Source of the DNA: a bacterium
Lineage (GTDB): Bacteria > Actinomycetota > Aquicultoria > Aquicultorales > Aquicultoraceae
NCBI GenBank assembly: GCA_902810715.1
Contig: CADDYS010000006.1
Span: 1-46,057 of the forward strand
Length of the DNA: 46,057 nt
Direction: 5' to 3'
The notes below the pieces were generated by a model. It was not told the origin of the DNA. It saw only the letters and a list, made by a program, of their open reading frames with translations, and did no database searches. Below are positions 36,546-44,119 of the stretch, in pieces (within the stretch, counting starts at the first letter, position 1; each line of letters begins with the position of its first letter). The translations under genes were made by a program, and so were the position numbers.

Positions 36546-37199
36546 CTAAAGTTTTTCGGCGCCGGTTAACCTGGATATCGCCAGCAACCTTTGAGCTGCG
36601 GAGTACATAGGGTTGCAAGTTGATAAAACAAGTCTTGGCTCACCATCCGGCTTAATATCGCTCCAGTCATCCGGCTTTATTTTCTTTATTTCTATGACTG
36701 TATAAGTGAAAACCGCCTTTTTTGTGTAGAGGATCAGCTTATCCCCGGCCTTCAGACTATCAAGATTGTGAAATGGGGCACCGTACATCGTTCGGTGTGC
36801 GGATATTAGAGCGGTTCCTACATCACCAATTTTTGCAGTCTTTGAAACATGGACCGGGCCCCTTGCAAGATTCGCCCAGGTTGCATCTTCAAGTACGGTT
36901 TGCTTAAGGTTCAGGGCAGGTATTTCAAGATAGGCGATGCTGTCGCCCGATTTTATCAGGCTTCCATCAACCAGATCGGCCGTATTTATAAGACTGTTTT
37001 TCGCCGTACGCATTTTTCTTACTTTATGGTTGTTCTTATGGGCAATCGTCAAAGGTTCCCATTTTTTGGATTGGTTCCACTGATAATACTTAGCGTTAAC
37101 CCATAAACCGGCCGGGATGGCCACCAAGATTAGCCCTATTAAAATTAATACATTTGCAACTCTTACGATCTTGGTTTTATGCGGTTGCCCACTTTTCAT
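36546..37199 (-). CDS. Class E-like sortase (transpeptidase)
   Basis: Membrane-anchored Cys transpeptidase of 217 residues that links proteins with an LPxTG-like signal to the cell surface or to each other. It has one N-terminal helix (VANVLILIGLILVAIPAGLWV), then YLEIPALNLKQTVLE, GTALISAHRTMYGAPFHNLDSL with the catalytic His, LVLSTCNPMYSAAQRLLAISRL with the catalytic Cys and Arg. These blocks fit the actinobacterial class E (or D) group. ATG 37199 follows AGGAGATGG. A likely substrate is encoded 120 nt upstream, with a perfect palindrome in between. Confidence 0.92.
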   Translation of the reverse strand: MKSGQPHKTKIVRVANVLILIGLILVAIPAGLWVNAKYYQWNQSKKWEPLTIAHKNNHKVRKMRTAKNSLINTADLVDGSLIKSGDSIAYLEIPALNLKQTVLEDATWANLARGPVHVSKTAKIGDVGTALISAHRTMYGAPFHNLDSLKAGDKLILYTKKAVFTYTVIEIKKIKPDDWSDIKPDGEPRLVLSTCNPMYSAAQRLLAISRLTGAEKL

Positions 37200-37236
37200 T
37201 TAACACCATCTCCTATCAACTGCTTGGCCGCATTTC

Positions 37237-37278
37237 GTAGCAGGGCTTTAGCTAAAGCTAATGCTAAAGCCCTGCTAC
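37237..37278. repeat. 16 bp perfect palindrome with GTAG/CTAC ends
   Basis: GTAGCAGGGCTTTAGC (37237-37252) and its exact inverse (37263-37278) surround a 10 nt centre that itself repeats the TAAAGC/GCTTTA words. It lies between the sortase substrate gene and the sortase gene. The GTAG foot and CTAC end are like a REP/BIME pair, but the stem differs from the ATTTAT family. Confidence 0.8.
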
Positions 37279-37321
37279 ATATTCTTGTAACTAACGAGGC
37301 AGAGTCGTTAAGACGCAAGTC

Positions 37322-37822
37322 TTAACTCCTCGCTCTGAGCTTCAGGCCGAATCCACCAACAACCGAGACCAGCCCTGCGATTAGCAAAATCCAAAGCGGC
37401 AGTCCTCCTGTAATCGGAAAGATCTCCGCTCTGGTGGGCGGCACCGCAGCGGGAACTCCCGAAACCCTGAGGGTAGCCGAAGCTATGAGCGTTCCGCCTC
37501 CCGCTCCAGGGCCTACGGCGCTCAAGGTATGCAGACCCGCGCTTGCATCGAGAGGGATGGTAAAGCTGAATGTTGCAACGCCGCTTGCATCTGTAAAAGG
37601 ATCGACTATGACGACGCCATCCCATAAGACGCTGTATTTTTCGTTGGGGGCAAATCCGCTTGCTGAGCAGGTAATTGTTTGTCCGGGAACTACCGTGGTA
37701 TCACTTGTAGCTAATGTGGTTGTAGTTACCGCTCCATACGGCAATACTTGCGCAGAAGCTAAGCCGCACATGGCCAAAGATAGGAGCGCAAGCATCATCA
37801 GAATTACTAAAACCTTCCTCAA
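37322..37822 (-). CDS. Small secreted surface protein with FPITG sorting signal
   Basis: 166 residues. The signal peptide (RKVLVILMMLALLSLAMCGLASA) is followed by one beta-rich domain rich in Thr, Ser, Val and Gly (about 25-125, Ig-like in style: ITCSASGFAPNEKYSVLWDG, GVATFSFTIPLDASAGLHTLSAVG). The C-terminus is a sorting signal: FPITG at 135-139, a hydrophobic helix, then LKLRARS. This makes it a likely substrate of the adjacent sortase. TTG 37822 is used, 6 nt after GGAGGGG. The upstream region has a tandem duplication of the leader. Confidence 0.87.
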   Translation of the reverse strand: MRKVLVILMMLALLSLAMCGLASAQVLPYGAVTTTTLATSDTTVVPGQTITCSASGFAPNEKYSVLWDGVVIVDPFTDASGVATFSFTIPLDASAGLHTLSAVGPGAGGGTLIASATLRVSGVPAAVPPTRAEIFPITGGLPLWILLIAGLVSVVGGFGLKLRARS

Positions 37823-38275
37823 TATTTCCCCTCCTTTCGTTCAACGGTTTGACGAACCCCCTCCCTTCAGTTAATTAGTTGACGAAAAACTAGGTTGCAA
37901 AGATTTAGTTAACGGAGTTGCATTGATTGTTAGCAGGTATCTATTGCTTAGCAACACGGCCATCTTAAAACCCTTAACCGCTACTACATCCGTTACTCTA
38001 CAACCATGTACTTCAATTCAATATCTTTACAGAATAAATGGTTTCTAAACATTTAATGCGCTAAAATTTTCATCAAATGTTTAATTTAAAAACCATCGAC
38101 ACTACTACAGCATCACACATGCTTTGATTGCTTAACCGTAGTTGTCCCATTTATGGGGCTTCTTTCGCCTGATAAATCGGGCAACTACAGAACTATAAGT
38201 TGTAAACCTTTTTATAGAAGCAAGGGAGGATATGAAGCTACTAGATGAGGAGTTAATTGGCAAGATTTAAAGGGC
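37823..38275. other. Gene-free 453 bp upstream of the sortase-substrate gene
   Basis: No credible gene. The part next to the substrate gene holds two adjacent 29-30 bp imperfect copies (37828-37856 and 37857-37886), each with a GGAGGGG-like box and a TTCGTCAA word on the - strand. The middle is A+T-rich with several TTTAA words and probably contains the promoter. A REP/BIME-like pair lies at 38138-38188. Confidence 0.6.
38138..38188. repeat. Head-to-head pair of GTAG-type palindromes (REP/BIME-like), copy 2
   Basis: Unit one is 38138-38159 (GTAGTTGTCC, CATTTATG, GGGC). Unit two is the inverse, 38167-38188 (GCCTGATAAATCGGGCAACTAC as separate words GCCTGATAAAT and CGGGCAACTAC). Spacing between the two is 7 nt, the same as in copy 1 at 10481-10530. 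Confidence 0.8.
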
Positions 38276-38566
38276 TTATTTGCGTCTCCTAAACCATCGT
38301 TTCATTGCAGTTGAAGCACCGCCTGCCAGGCGCACAAAGAAAAATAAAATTGCAATGGCCATGATGGCGGTTGAGAGGTTCAGCAGAACCCGCGTGAACG
38401 CTGGGAGAATTCTAAAAGCCGCAAGAAGCATAGACGTCCCAAAGATAAATATCGCAACCGTAGCCAGGGCCAGGTCAAGATAGCGATTGCGATTAACATA
38501 CGCATAGATCGCTATCGCCCCCGTTAGATACGAGACTACAGCGGCAATCATATTGTTAATATTCAT
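38276..38566 (-). CDS. Small membrane protein of unknown function
   Basis: 96 residues with three hydrophobic helices (about 5-23, 31-50 and 58-80) and a basic end (KRWFRRRK). I do not recognise a family. GGAGTGGGTG lies just upstream of its ATG, which supports real translation. It diverges from the GAF/SpoIIE phosphatase gene across a 118 bp spacer, and its N-terminal helix pattern is like small sensor-linked membrane proteins. A connection to that phosphatase is possible but not shown. Confidence 0.7.
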   Translation of the reverse strand: MNINNMIAAVVSYLTGAIAIYAYVNRNRYLDLALATVAIFIFGTSMLLAAFRILPAFTRVLLNLSTAIMAIAILFFFVRLAGGASTAMKRWFRRRK

Positions 38567-38684
38567 AAATCACCCACTCCTTAAACTCATTTAAATTTAC
38601 CCAGGCAAGGCGAGGTCTTATCATAGGCAGGCCGCCTCTACTTAGCAAGTTTTATCGGATATCTCGAACGGGAACAATTAAATC

Positions 38685-40499
38685 ATGTACTATTCACTGG
38701 GTATTCCCGAGAGACCGGAAGAAGAGAGTGAAAAACTTAAAAAAGAGCGTAAGCGCAATGAGAGAATTATCCAGGAGAGAAACAGAGACCTTGAAATATT
38801 AAATCGGGTGGGGCTTGAGATTGCCTCGCGCCTTGACCTTAGAGAGATACTCACCAGAGTCGTAAAAAATGCGGTTGAGATAGTAGGAGGTGATGCCGGC
38901 GGCATTGCCTTTTACGATGAGCGGGAAAAACAAATTAAGTATCCCCATACCTACAATATGCCAGAGGGCCTCGAGCGCGTGATCGTCGCAAAGGCCGGCT
39001 GGTTTATGACCCATATTATGGATACCAGGGAATCGGTAATTATCGAGGATTACCCGGCTTCAAGGGAGGCGATAAAGGAGTTTGTCAATGCGGGCATTAG
39101 GTCAATGGTTCTGGTGCCTATATCAACCAAGGAGATGTCGTTCGGTATACTAGCCATATTCTCGCTGACTCCTGGGAAGAGATTCAATAAGCGTGGGCGC
39201 TGGTTACTTGAGGGGATCGGAAGAGAGGCTGCAATTGCAATAGAAAACGCACGTCTCTTTGAAGAGGCGAGAGAGCGGGCAAGGCGTGCCGAGGCCGCAT
39301 ACGAGATCAGCCGCATCTTTAATTCGACACTTGAGCTTTCTGAGGTCCTGCACCTGGTCATCAATGAGATAAGTTCGGCGATCGGTACTGAGGTTGGCGG
39401 AATATTCTTTTACCACCCGGATGAGGATAAATTTTACGGTAAAATGGGCTATGGACCGGCACACCAGCGTGTCCAAGACATAATTGAGGACGCCGATAAA
39501 TTTATGCTTGCCAATGAGGCGGTAAGGACGGGGGATATTGTTGTCATAAGGGATGCAAGAACCGACCCAAGAGCACCTCGCCGGTACGTGGAAATGTTTA
39601 ATATGCGCTCTATAATCGTACTACCGCTTATAGTTAAAAATAATGTAATTGGAGTTATTGCATTGGGGCACACCGAAGAGGAACACCGGTTTGGCGAGGA
39701 TGAGATTGCTTTTGCCAAATCGATCGCTTTACAGGCTGCAATTGCCATAGAAAACGCCCGGCTTTACGAGAGCGAACACTATGTTGCCGATACATTGCAA
39801 AAAAGCTTTCTACCGGAAAAAATACCGGAGATACCAAATACACAAATTGCGGTTTTTTATACCACGGCAAGCCAGGTCGGGCGGGTCGGCGGCGATTTCT
39901 ACGATTTTATTCAGTTAACCGGCGACCGTGTAGGCATCGTAGTCGGTGATGTCAGCGGCAAGGGGATTGAAGTGGCTTCCACAACCGCCCTCGCAAAGTA
40001 TACTGTGAGGGCCTTTGCGTTTGAAGACGAGAAAACCACAACCACGCTTGAGCAAACCAATAAAGTTATCGCCCGTGAAATTGAGGCCGGCCGCTTTATC
40101 ACCCTTGTATACGTAATCTACGATTGGCAAAGCGGGCAAATATCCATATCAAGTGCCGGCCATCCTTATCCAGTCCATTACATGGCAAACGAAGCCAAAT
40201 CGCATCTAATTAAGAGTGAAAACGCTGCCCTTGGCATCCTGCCGAAGCTAAAATTTACCGAGAAAATAGAAAAACTAGATGCAGGCGATATCCTTATTCT
40301 CTATACCGACGGCTTAATCGAGTCAAGGCGAGGTTCACAATTTTACGGGGTCGATCGACTCATGCAGATTGTAGGTGAGAGCGCCCAGCTCTCAGCCAAT
40401 GAGATAGTCAACCGCATTGTCGAGGATGTAAACTCCTTTACACAGGGGCGGCTGCGCGACGACATAGCCTTAAGCGTGCTTAAAAGAGAAAGATTGTAA
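38685..40499 (+). CDS. GAF-GAF-SpoIIE (PP2C) phosphatase
   Basis: Cytoplasmic signalling phosphatase of 604 residues. A charged coiled coil (about 10-40) is followed by two GAF sensor domains (about 45-190 and 210-365, each ending in AAIAIENARL) and a C-terminal SpoIIE/RsbU-type PP2C domain (about 375-600). Metal-binding Asp motifs are visible: GGDFYDF, VVGDVSGKG, LYTDGLIE and RDDIAL. Such enzymes dephosphorylate anti-sigma-factor antagonists. No STAS or anti-sigma kinase gene is in the window, so its partner is elsewhere. The ribosome site before ATG 38685 is weak. A palindrome overlaps its stop codon. Confidence 0.92.
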   Translation: MYYSLGIPERPEEESEKLKKERKRNERIIQERNRDLEILNRVGLEIASRLDLREILTRVVKNAVEIVGGDAGGIAFYDEREKQIKYPHTYNMPEGLERVIVAKAGWFMTHIMDTRESVIIEDYPASREAIKEFVNAGIRSMVLVPISTKEMSFGILAIFSLTPGKRFNKRGRWLLEGIGREAAIAIENARLFEEARERARRAEAAYEISRIFNSTLELSEVLHLVINEISSAIGTEVGGIFFYHPDEDKFYGKMGYGPAHQRVQDIIEDADKFMLANEAVRTGDIVVIRDARTDPRAPRRYVEMFNMRSIIVLPLIVKNNVIGVIALGHTEEEHRFGEDEIAFAKSIALQAAIAIENARLYESEHYVADTLQKSFLPEKIPEIPNTQIAVFYTTASQVGRVGGDFYDFIQLTGDRVGIVVGDVSGKGIEVASTTALAKYTVRAFAFEDEKTTTTLEQTNKVIAREIEAGRFITLVYVIYDWQSGQISISSAGHPYPVHYMANEAKSHLIKSENAALGILPKLKFTEKIEKLDAGDILILYTDGLIESRRGSQFYGVDRLMQIVGESAQLSANEIVNRIVEDVNSFTQGRLRDDIALSVLKRERL

Positions 40500-40524
40500 T
40501 TGCCCCATTTATCGGGCAATTACA
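40495..40524. repeat. GTAG-type palindrome (GTAA variant) over a stop codon
   Basis: TGTAATTGCCC (40495-40505) pairs with GGGCAATTACA (40514-40524) around CATTTATC. The TAA stop of the phosphatase gene (40497-40499) is part of it. It may also act as a terminator, although the T run afterwards is short. Confidence 0.8.
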
Positions 40525-40598
40525 GGATTATTTTTCACCTAATATGTTAAAATGTGGAACAGCTTAAAGAATGAATATTTTTGCTTAGAGGAAGACAA

Positions 40599-41354
40599 GT
40601 GCACGACGCAAACGTCAGGCAGATTTTAGAGGAGTTAAAAAGCGGGAGCTTAAGCGTGGATGAGGCGTATGATCGCCTCAGGCACCTGCCGTTTACAGAC
40701 CTTAAGTTTGCAAAAGTTGACAACCACCGGGCGATTAGAAAAGGATTTCCCGAAACCATCTTTTGCCAGGGGAAAACCCCCGAGCAGTTGAGATATATCG
40801 CACAGGAGATTTTAAAAAACGCCGATGCGCTTCTCGCCACCCGGGCCGATGAAGCGGCCTTTGAGGCGATAAAGTCTATTGAGCCGGCGGCGGTCTACCA
40901 TGCGCAGGCCCGCATTGTTGCTGTTGATAAGCGTGAGCGCAGGCAACCGGTTGGAGACGTCGTTGTCATGAGTGCGGGGACCGCCGATGTGCCGGTCGCT
41001 GAGGAGGCGGCGATAACCGCGGAGATGCTTGGGGCAAACGTCTCACGGGTCTACGACGTGGGGGTTGCCGGTCTGCACCGGCTTCTTGCATCCTACGAGA
41101 AGATATCAGGGGCGAAGGTGATCGTAGTGGTAGCCGGGATGGACGGCGTGCTGCCAAGCGTTGTGGGGGGCATGGCGTCGTGCCCGGTTATTGCAGTTCC
41201 AACAAGCGTGGGCTATGGCTCCCACTTCGGAGGTCTGGCCCCGCTTCTTACCATGCTTAATTCTTGCGCGACCGGCGTTGCGGTGGTAAATATTGATAAC
41301 GGATACGGCGCCGGGTACCTGGCCGCAATCATTAACCAAATTGGTGAAGTGTAG
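40599..41354 (+). CDS. larB: Nickel-pincer cofactor biosynthesis protein LarB
   Basis: Carboxylates and hydrolyses nicotinic acid adenine dinucleotide, the first step to the nickel-pincer nucleotide of lactate racemase-type enzymes. The 251 residues contain an N-terminal helical region and a PurE-like domain: VVVMSAGTADVPVAEEAAITAEMLGANVSRVYDVGVAGLHRL, then VVVAGMDGVLPSVVGGMASCPVIAVPTSVGYG and the end NIDNGYGAGYLAA. GTG 40599 has AGAGGAAG 4 nt upstream; the TTG at 40581 precedes that site and is rejected. LarE follows after 55 nt. LarC and LarA are not in this window. Confidence 0.95.
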   Translation: MHDANVRQILEELKSGSLSVDEAYDRLRHLPFTDLKFAKVDNHRAIRKGFPETIFCQGKTPEQLRYIAQEILKNADALLATRADEAAFEAIKSIEPAAVYHAQARIVAVDKRERRQPVGDVVVMSAGTADVPVAEEAAITAEMLGANVSRVYDVGVAGLHRLLASYEKISGAKVIVVVAGMDGVLPSVVGGMASCPVIAVPTSVGYGSHFGGLAPLLTMLNSCATGVAVVNIDNGYGAGYLAAIINQIGEV

Positions 41355-41372
41355 TTGCTCGATTTATCGAGC
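41351..41372 (+). repeat. GTAG-type palindrome over the larB stop codon
   Basis: GTAGTTGCTCG, ATTTAT, CGAGC. The TAG stop of larB (41352-41354) lies inside its GTAG foot. It falls in the larB-larE spacer. Confidence 0.8.
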
Positions 41373-41409
41373 GCGCACTTGCAAAACGAGATTTAAGGAG
41401 AATTACCTA

Positions 41410-42243
41410 ATGCCTGATCTACAGGATAAATATAAAAACCTGCAAGACATCTTATCTGATATGCAAAGCGTACTTATCGGCTTCTCCGGCGGCGTTGACA
41501 GCACTTTTTTACTTAAATCCGCCCACGACTTGCTGGGTGAGAGGGCCGTCGCAGTTACGGCAAATTCGGCGACGCTTGCCCCGGGCGAGCTTGAGGAAGC
41601 AAAGCAGATTGCAAAAGATATCGGCGCCGTCCACGATATCGTATTATCCGATGAGCTTGCCTGCGCCGACTTCGTTAAAAACCCACCGGACCGCTGTTAT
41701 CACTGCAAGAAGACAAGACTCTCCATCTTCAAGAAGCTACAGGTTGGGCATGGTCTAAAATGGATGGCCGACGGCACCAATGCAGACGATGGGGGAGATT
41801 TTCGACCCGGCATGAGAGCGGCCGCCGAGATGGGAGTAAGAAGTCCTCTAATGGAGGCCGGCCTTACCAAATCCGACATTCGGGAGCTATCCAGCGCCTT
41901 AAACCTTCCTACCTGGGATAAGCCAAGCACGGCGTGCCTTGCCTCAAGGGTGCCTTACGGCGAGATAATTACCGGGGAAAAGTTAAACCAGATAGCACAG
42001 GCCGAGGAATACCTAAGAAGGCTTGGCTTCAGGCAGCTTAGGGTTCGCCACCACGGCGACCTTGCAAGAATTGAAATCCAAAAAGATGCAATGGAAGCCG
42101 CGTTGCAAAAATCCGCTGAGATAGTCGAGAAACTAAAGGAGATAGGTTTCCACTTTGTCTCTCTTGACCTATCGGGGTTTAGGAGTGGGAGTATGAATGT
42201 GGTTTTAGACGAAGCCTGGTTGACTCCCAATAAACTTTTCTGA
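41410..42243 (+). CDS. larE: Nickel-pincer cofactor sulfur transferase LarE
   Basis: ATP-dependent enzyme that puts sulfur into the LarB product. The 277 residues start with the PP-loop GFSGGVDSTFLL. PPDRCYHCKK has Cys 96 and Cys 99 as a CxxC pair, and PSTACLASRVPYG has Cys 176, the same position as the sacrificial Cys 176 of the L. plantarum enzyme. Having all three Cys points to the form that binds a [4Fe-4S] cluster and can turn over, rather than the sacrificial form. ATG 41410 follows AAGGAG. It probably shares a transcript with larB. Who uses the cofactor cannot be seen here. Confidence 0.94.
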   Translation: MPDLQDKYKNLQDILSDMQSVLIGFSGGVDSTFLLKSAHDLLGERAVAVTANSATLAPGELEEAKQIAKDIGAVHDIVLSDELACADFVKNPPDRCYHCKKTRLSIFKKLQVGHGLKWMADGTNADDGGDFRPGMRAAAEMGVRSPLMEAGLTKSDIRELSSALNLPTWDKPSTACLASRVPYGEIITGEKLNQIAQAEEYLRRLGFRQLRVRHHGDLARIEIQKDAMEAALQKSAEIVEKLKEIGFHFVSLDLSGFRSGSMNVVLDEAWLTPNKLF

Positions 42244-42310
42244 TATCATTCCCCTGTTTCTTGAGTAAGATTTTACCTGTATATTTAGTTATTTCTTGGG
42301 AGGTGTATTA

Positions 42311-42721
42311 ATGTTTGGTCGCAAATCGGTAATCTTCATCTTAATCACTCTTTTGGCATTGGCGTTGGTTCTTATCGGCTGCAGTTCTACTGGCGATAAT
42401 GCACCGGCAAACTTAAGCGGTGCAGAAAAAGAAAAGCTTACCAAACAGCTAAAGGCGGTTTTTATCGATCGTTATCCAGATGAGCAGGGCATTGTTAAGA
42501 TATACGGCGAATTAACCAACAATACAAACAGACAGCTTATCTCCGCCACTATCGCCGCCTCTGATGTAGTGACTAAAGATAAGAATACCACCTACGGTAC
42601 CGTTGTTGTTAGCGATGTGAAACCATATGGGACAAAATCTTTTGAGATTGCTACAGGTCGTGGAATTAAAGAAATAGGTGACACAGTCATATTTACCGTA
42701 CAAGATGCGCAATTTCATTAG
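42311..42721 (+). CDS. FxLYD-like lipoprotein
   Basis: 136 residues. A lipoprotein signal (FILITLLALALVLIGCSS, Cys 24) is followed by one beta-sandwich domain with KIYGELTNNTNRQLISATIAASDVV, close to the FxLYD pattern (xVxGxVxNxxxxxxxxVxV). It is anchored outside the membrane, probably structural or binding. The chosen ATG 42311 has GGGAGGTG upstream, so the in-frame TTG before that site is rejected. The next lipoprotein starts 30 nt later. The function is not known. Confidence 0.8.
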   Translation: MFGRKSVIFILITLLALALVLIGCSSTGDNAPANLSGAEKEKLTKQLKAVFIDRYPDEQGIVKIYGELTNNTNRQLISATIAASDVVTKDKNTTYGTVVVSDVKPYGTKSFEIATGRGIKEIGDTVIFTVQDAQFH

Positions 42722-42751
42722 TTAACCCTGCCAATTAAGAAAGGAGTACGG

Positions 42752-43285
42752 ATGGCTATTCTTTTTCGTACAGCCATCATCATGATCTTCCTAACGATGG
42801 CTCTAGCTACTGGTTGCTCTAAGCAAAATGCTGCCGTAAGTGAGATATCAAAAAACCTTCAAAACCAGGATAATCTGGTCGAGGTCCACATTTTTTATCC
42901 TAGCACCAACAAAATTATTGAGGAAACAATAGAAATCGAAAGGTCGAAGTACGCGCCCGACGAGGTTCTGAGACAGCTTTTTGAGAATAAGCGGACGGGC
43001 AGTAAATTTGAGCCGGTAATGCCGACCACGAAAATTATTAGCGTAAAAGTTGTAAATGGAATGGCAACCGTTAATTTTGAGAAAAGCGTTTTAGATTTCT
43101 CGATGCCGGAGATTAATCAACAACTGGTTGTTGCCGCAGTTGTTAAGACCCTGGCCCAATTTCCGGAGATCAAACAGGTTAAATTCCAGGTCGAAGGGCT
43201 TGAGAGGGGAAATATCGGCGGCAAAGATATTGAGACATTTTGGGGCAATGTTACTTTAAAAAGCCAGCCATGGAATGTAAAATAA
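42752..43285 (+). CDS. GerMN-domain lipoprotein
   Basis: 177 residues with a lipoprotein signal (Cys 22 in MALATGCSK) and a GerMN (sporulation/spore germination-type) domain: VHIFYPSTNKIIEETIEI, DEVLRQLFENKR, VKVVNGMATVNFEKSVLDF and LVVAAVVKTLAQFPEIKQVKFQVEG. The domain also occurs in cell-surface proteins of non-spore-formers, so it does not show that the host sporulates. AAAGGAG precedes its ATG. It is in line with the FxLYD-like lipoprotein, so the two probably share a transcript. Confidence 0.88.
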   Translation: MAILFRTAIIMIFLTMALATGCSKQNAAVSEISKNLQNQDNLVEVHIFYPSTNKIIEETIEIERSKYAPDEVLRQLFENKRTGSKFEPVMPTTKIISVKVVNGMATVNFEKSVLDFSMPEINQQLVVAAVVKTLAQFPEIKQVKFQVEGLERGNIGGKDIETFWGNVTLKSQPWNVK

Positions 43286-43437
43286 GGGATAATAATTTAT
43301 TTTTTTATCCTAAGTAATCCAAATTGGAATAGTAAAGTGTAAAGTAATGGTGTAGTATAGATATTGTACAGCTTTTTAATCAGGCGTTTGGTGCCCTTAA
43401 ATTTGATTGGTGTTATTAAAGGGAGGTAGGTACCGGT

Positions 43438-44091
43438 ATGGGAAATGCGAAGCTGACAGGTTTTATCCTTCGCTTCCTGATCTTTCTGGTGGTTTTGGCT
43501 ATAGGTGTTGCCGTGATTTTTGTAATTAAGGCGGCTCTTATTGATAAACCAACTGGACCTAGGACTGAGGTAGAACGCGAAATTATGGATGCTGAGGCGG
43601 CGGTAAAATCTGACCCTACAAGCGCTAAAGCAAGAATTGCGCTAAGTCTTGCATACAGCAGGGTGGGTCGCTATAACAATGCGGTTGAGGAAGCAAGCGT
43701 CGCCGCAAAGCTCGAAAAGGATAATGCGAATGCATACTATGCGCTGGGTATAGCAAGAAAACGCCAGGGCGACTATGAACAAGCGATTATGGCATTTAAA
43801 AAGGCGGTCGGTCTTAATACAACAACAAATGATATCTACCAGCAGGCGTTCTACGAACTTGGAGAGGTCTATACGGACCAAAAAAATTACAAAGAGGCAG
43901 TGAGAGCCTACGAGGGTGCGCTGGCCAATGGACCAGAAGCGACGTATGTGGTTATTGCGCTTGCTCGTGCCTATGAGAAGGCCGGAGAACTTAAAAGCGC
44001 AATAGAGCAGTACCGTGCAGTGCTGGATTACGATCCGACAAGCCAAGAGGCGAAAGACGCCCTAGTTCGGCTTGGTGTAAAGCTAAAATAG
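43438..44091 (+). CDS. TPR-repeat membrane protein
   Basis: 217 residues. One N-terminal membrane helix (FILRFLIFLVVLAIGVAVIFVI, about 9-30) is followed by at least three or four tetratricopeptide repeats (SAKARIALSLAYSRVGRYNNAVEEA, NAYYALGIARKRQGDYEQAIMAF, QAFYELGEVYTDQKNYKEAVRAYEGAL, TYVVIALARAYEKAGELKSAIEQY). TPRs usually hold partner proteins. A GGGAGGTAGG site lies before ATG 43438. The NHL-repeat gene starts 28 nt later, so the two probably act together at the membrane. Which side the TPRs face is not certain. Confidence 0.87.
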   Translation: MGNAKLTGFILRFLIFLVVLAIGVAVIFVIKAALIDKPTGPRTEVEREIMDAEAAVKSDPTSAKARIALSLAYSRVGRYNNAVEEASVAAKLEKDNANAYYALGIARKRQGDYEQAIMAFKKAVGLNTTTNDIYQQAFYELGEVYTDQKNYKEAVRAYEGALANGPEATYVVIALARAYEKAGELKSAIEQYRAVLDYDPTSQEAKDALVRLGVKLK

Positions 44092-44119
44092 TGAAAGAAA
44101 GATTTAGGGGGTTTTGGGC

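Noticed and set aside
37237-38188. CRISPR array or spacer-like repeats
   Set aside because: The palindromes are few, differently spaced and without regular spacers, and there are no cas genes in the window.
38685-40499. A complete sigma-factor partner-switching module around the SpoIIE-type phosphatase
   Set aside because: No anti-sigma kinase, STAS protein or sigma factor gene is within the window.
42752-43285. GerMN domain as evidence for sporulation
   Set aside because: The domain is also found in surface proteins of bacteria that make no spores, and no other spore gene is seen.
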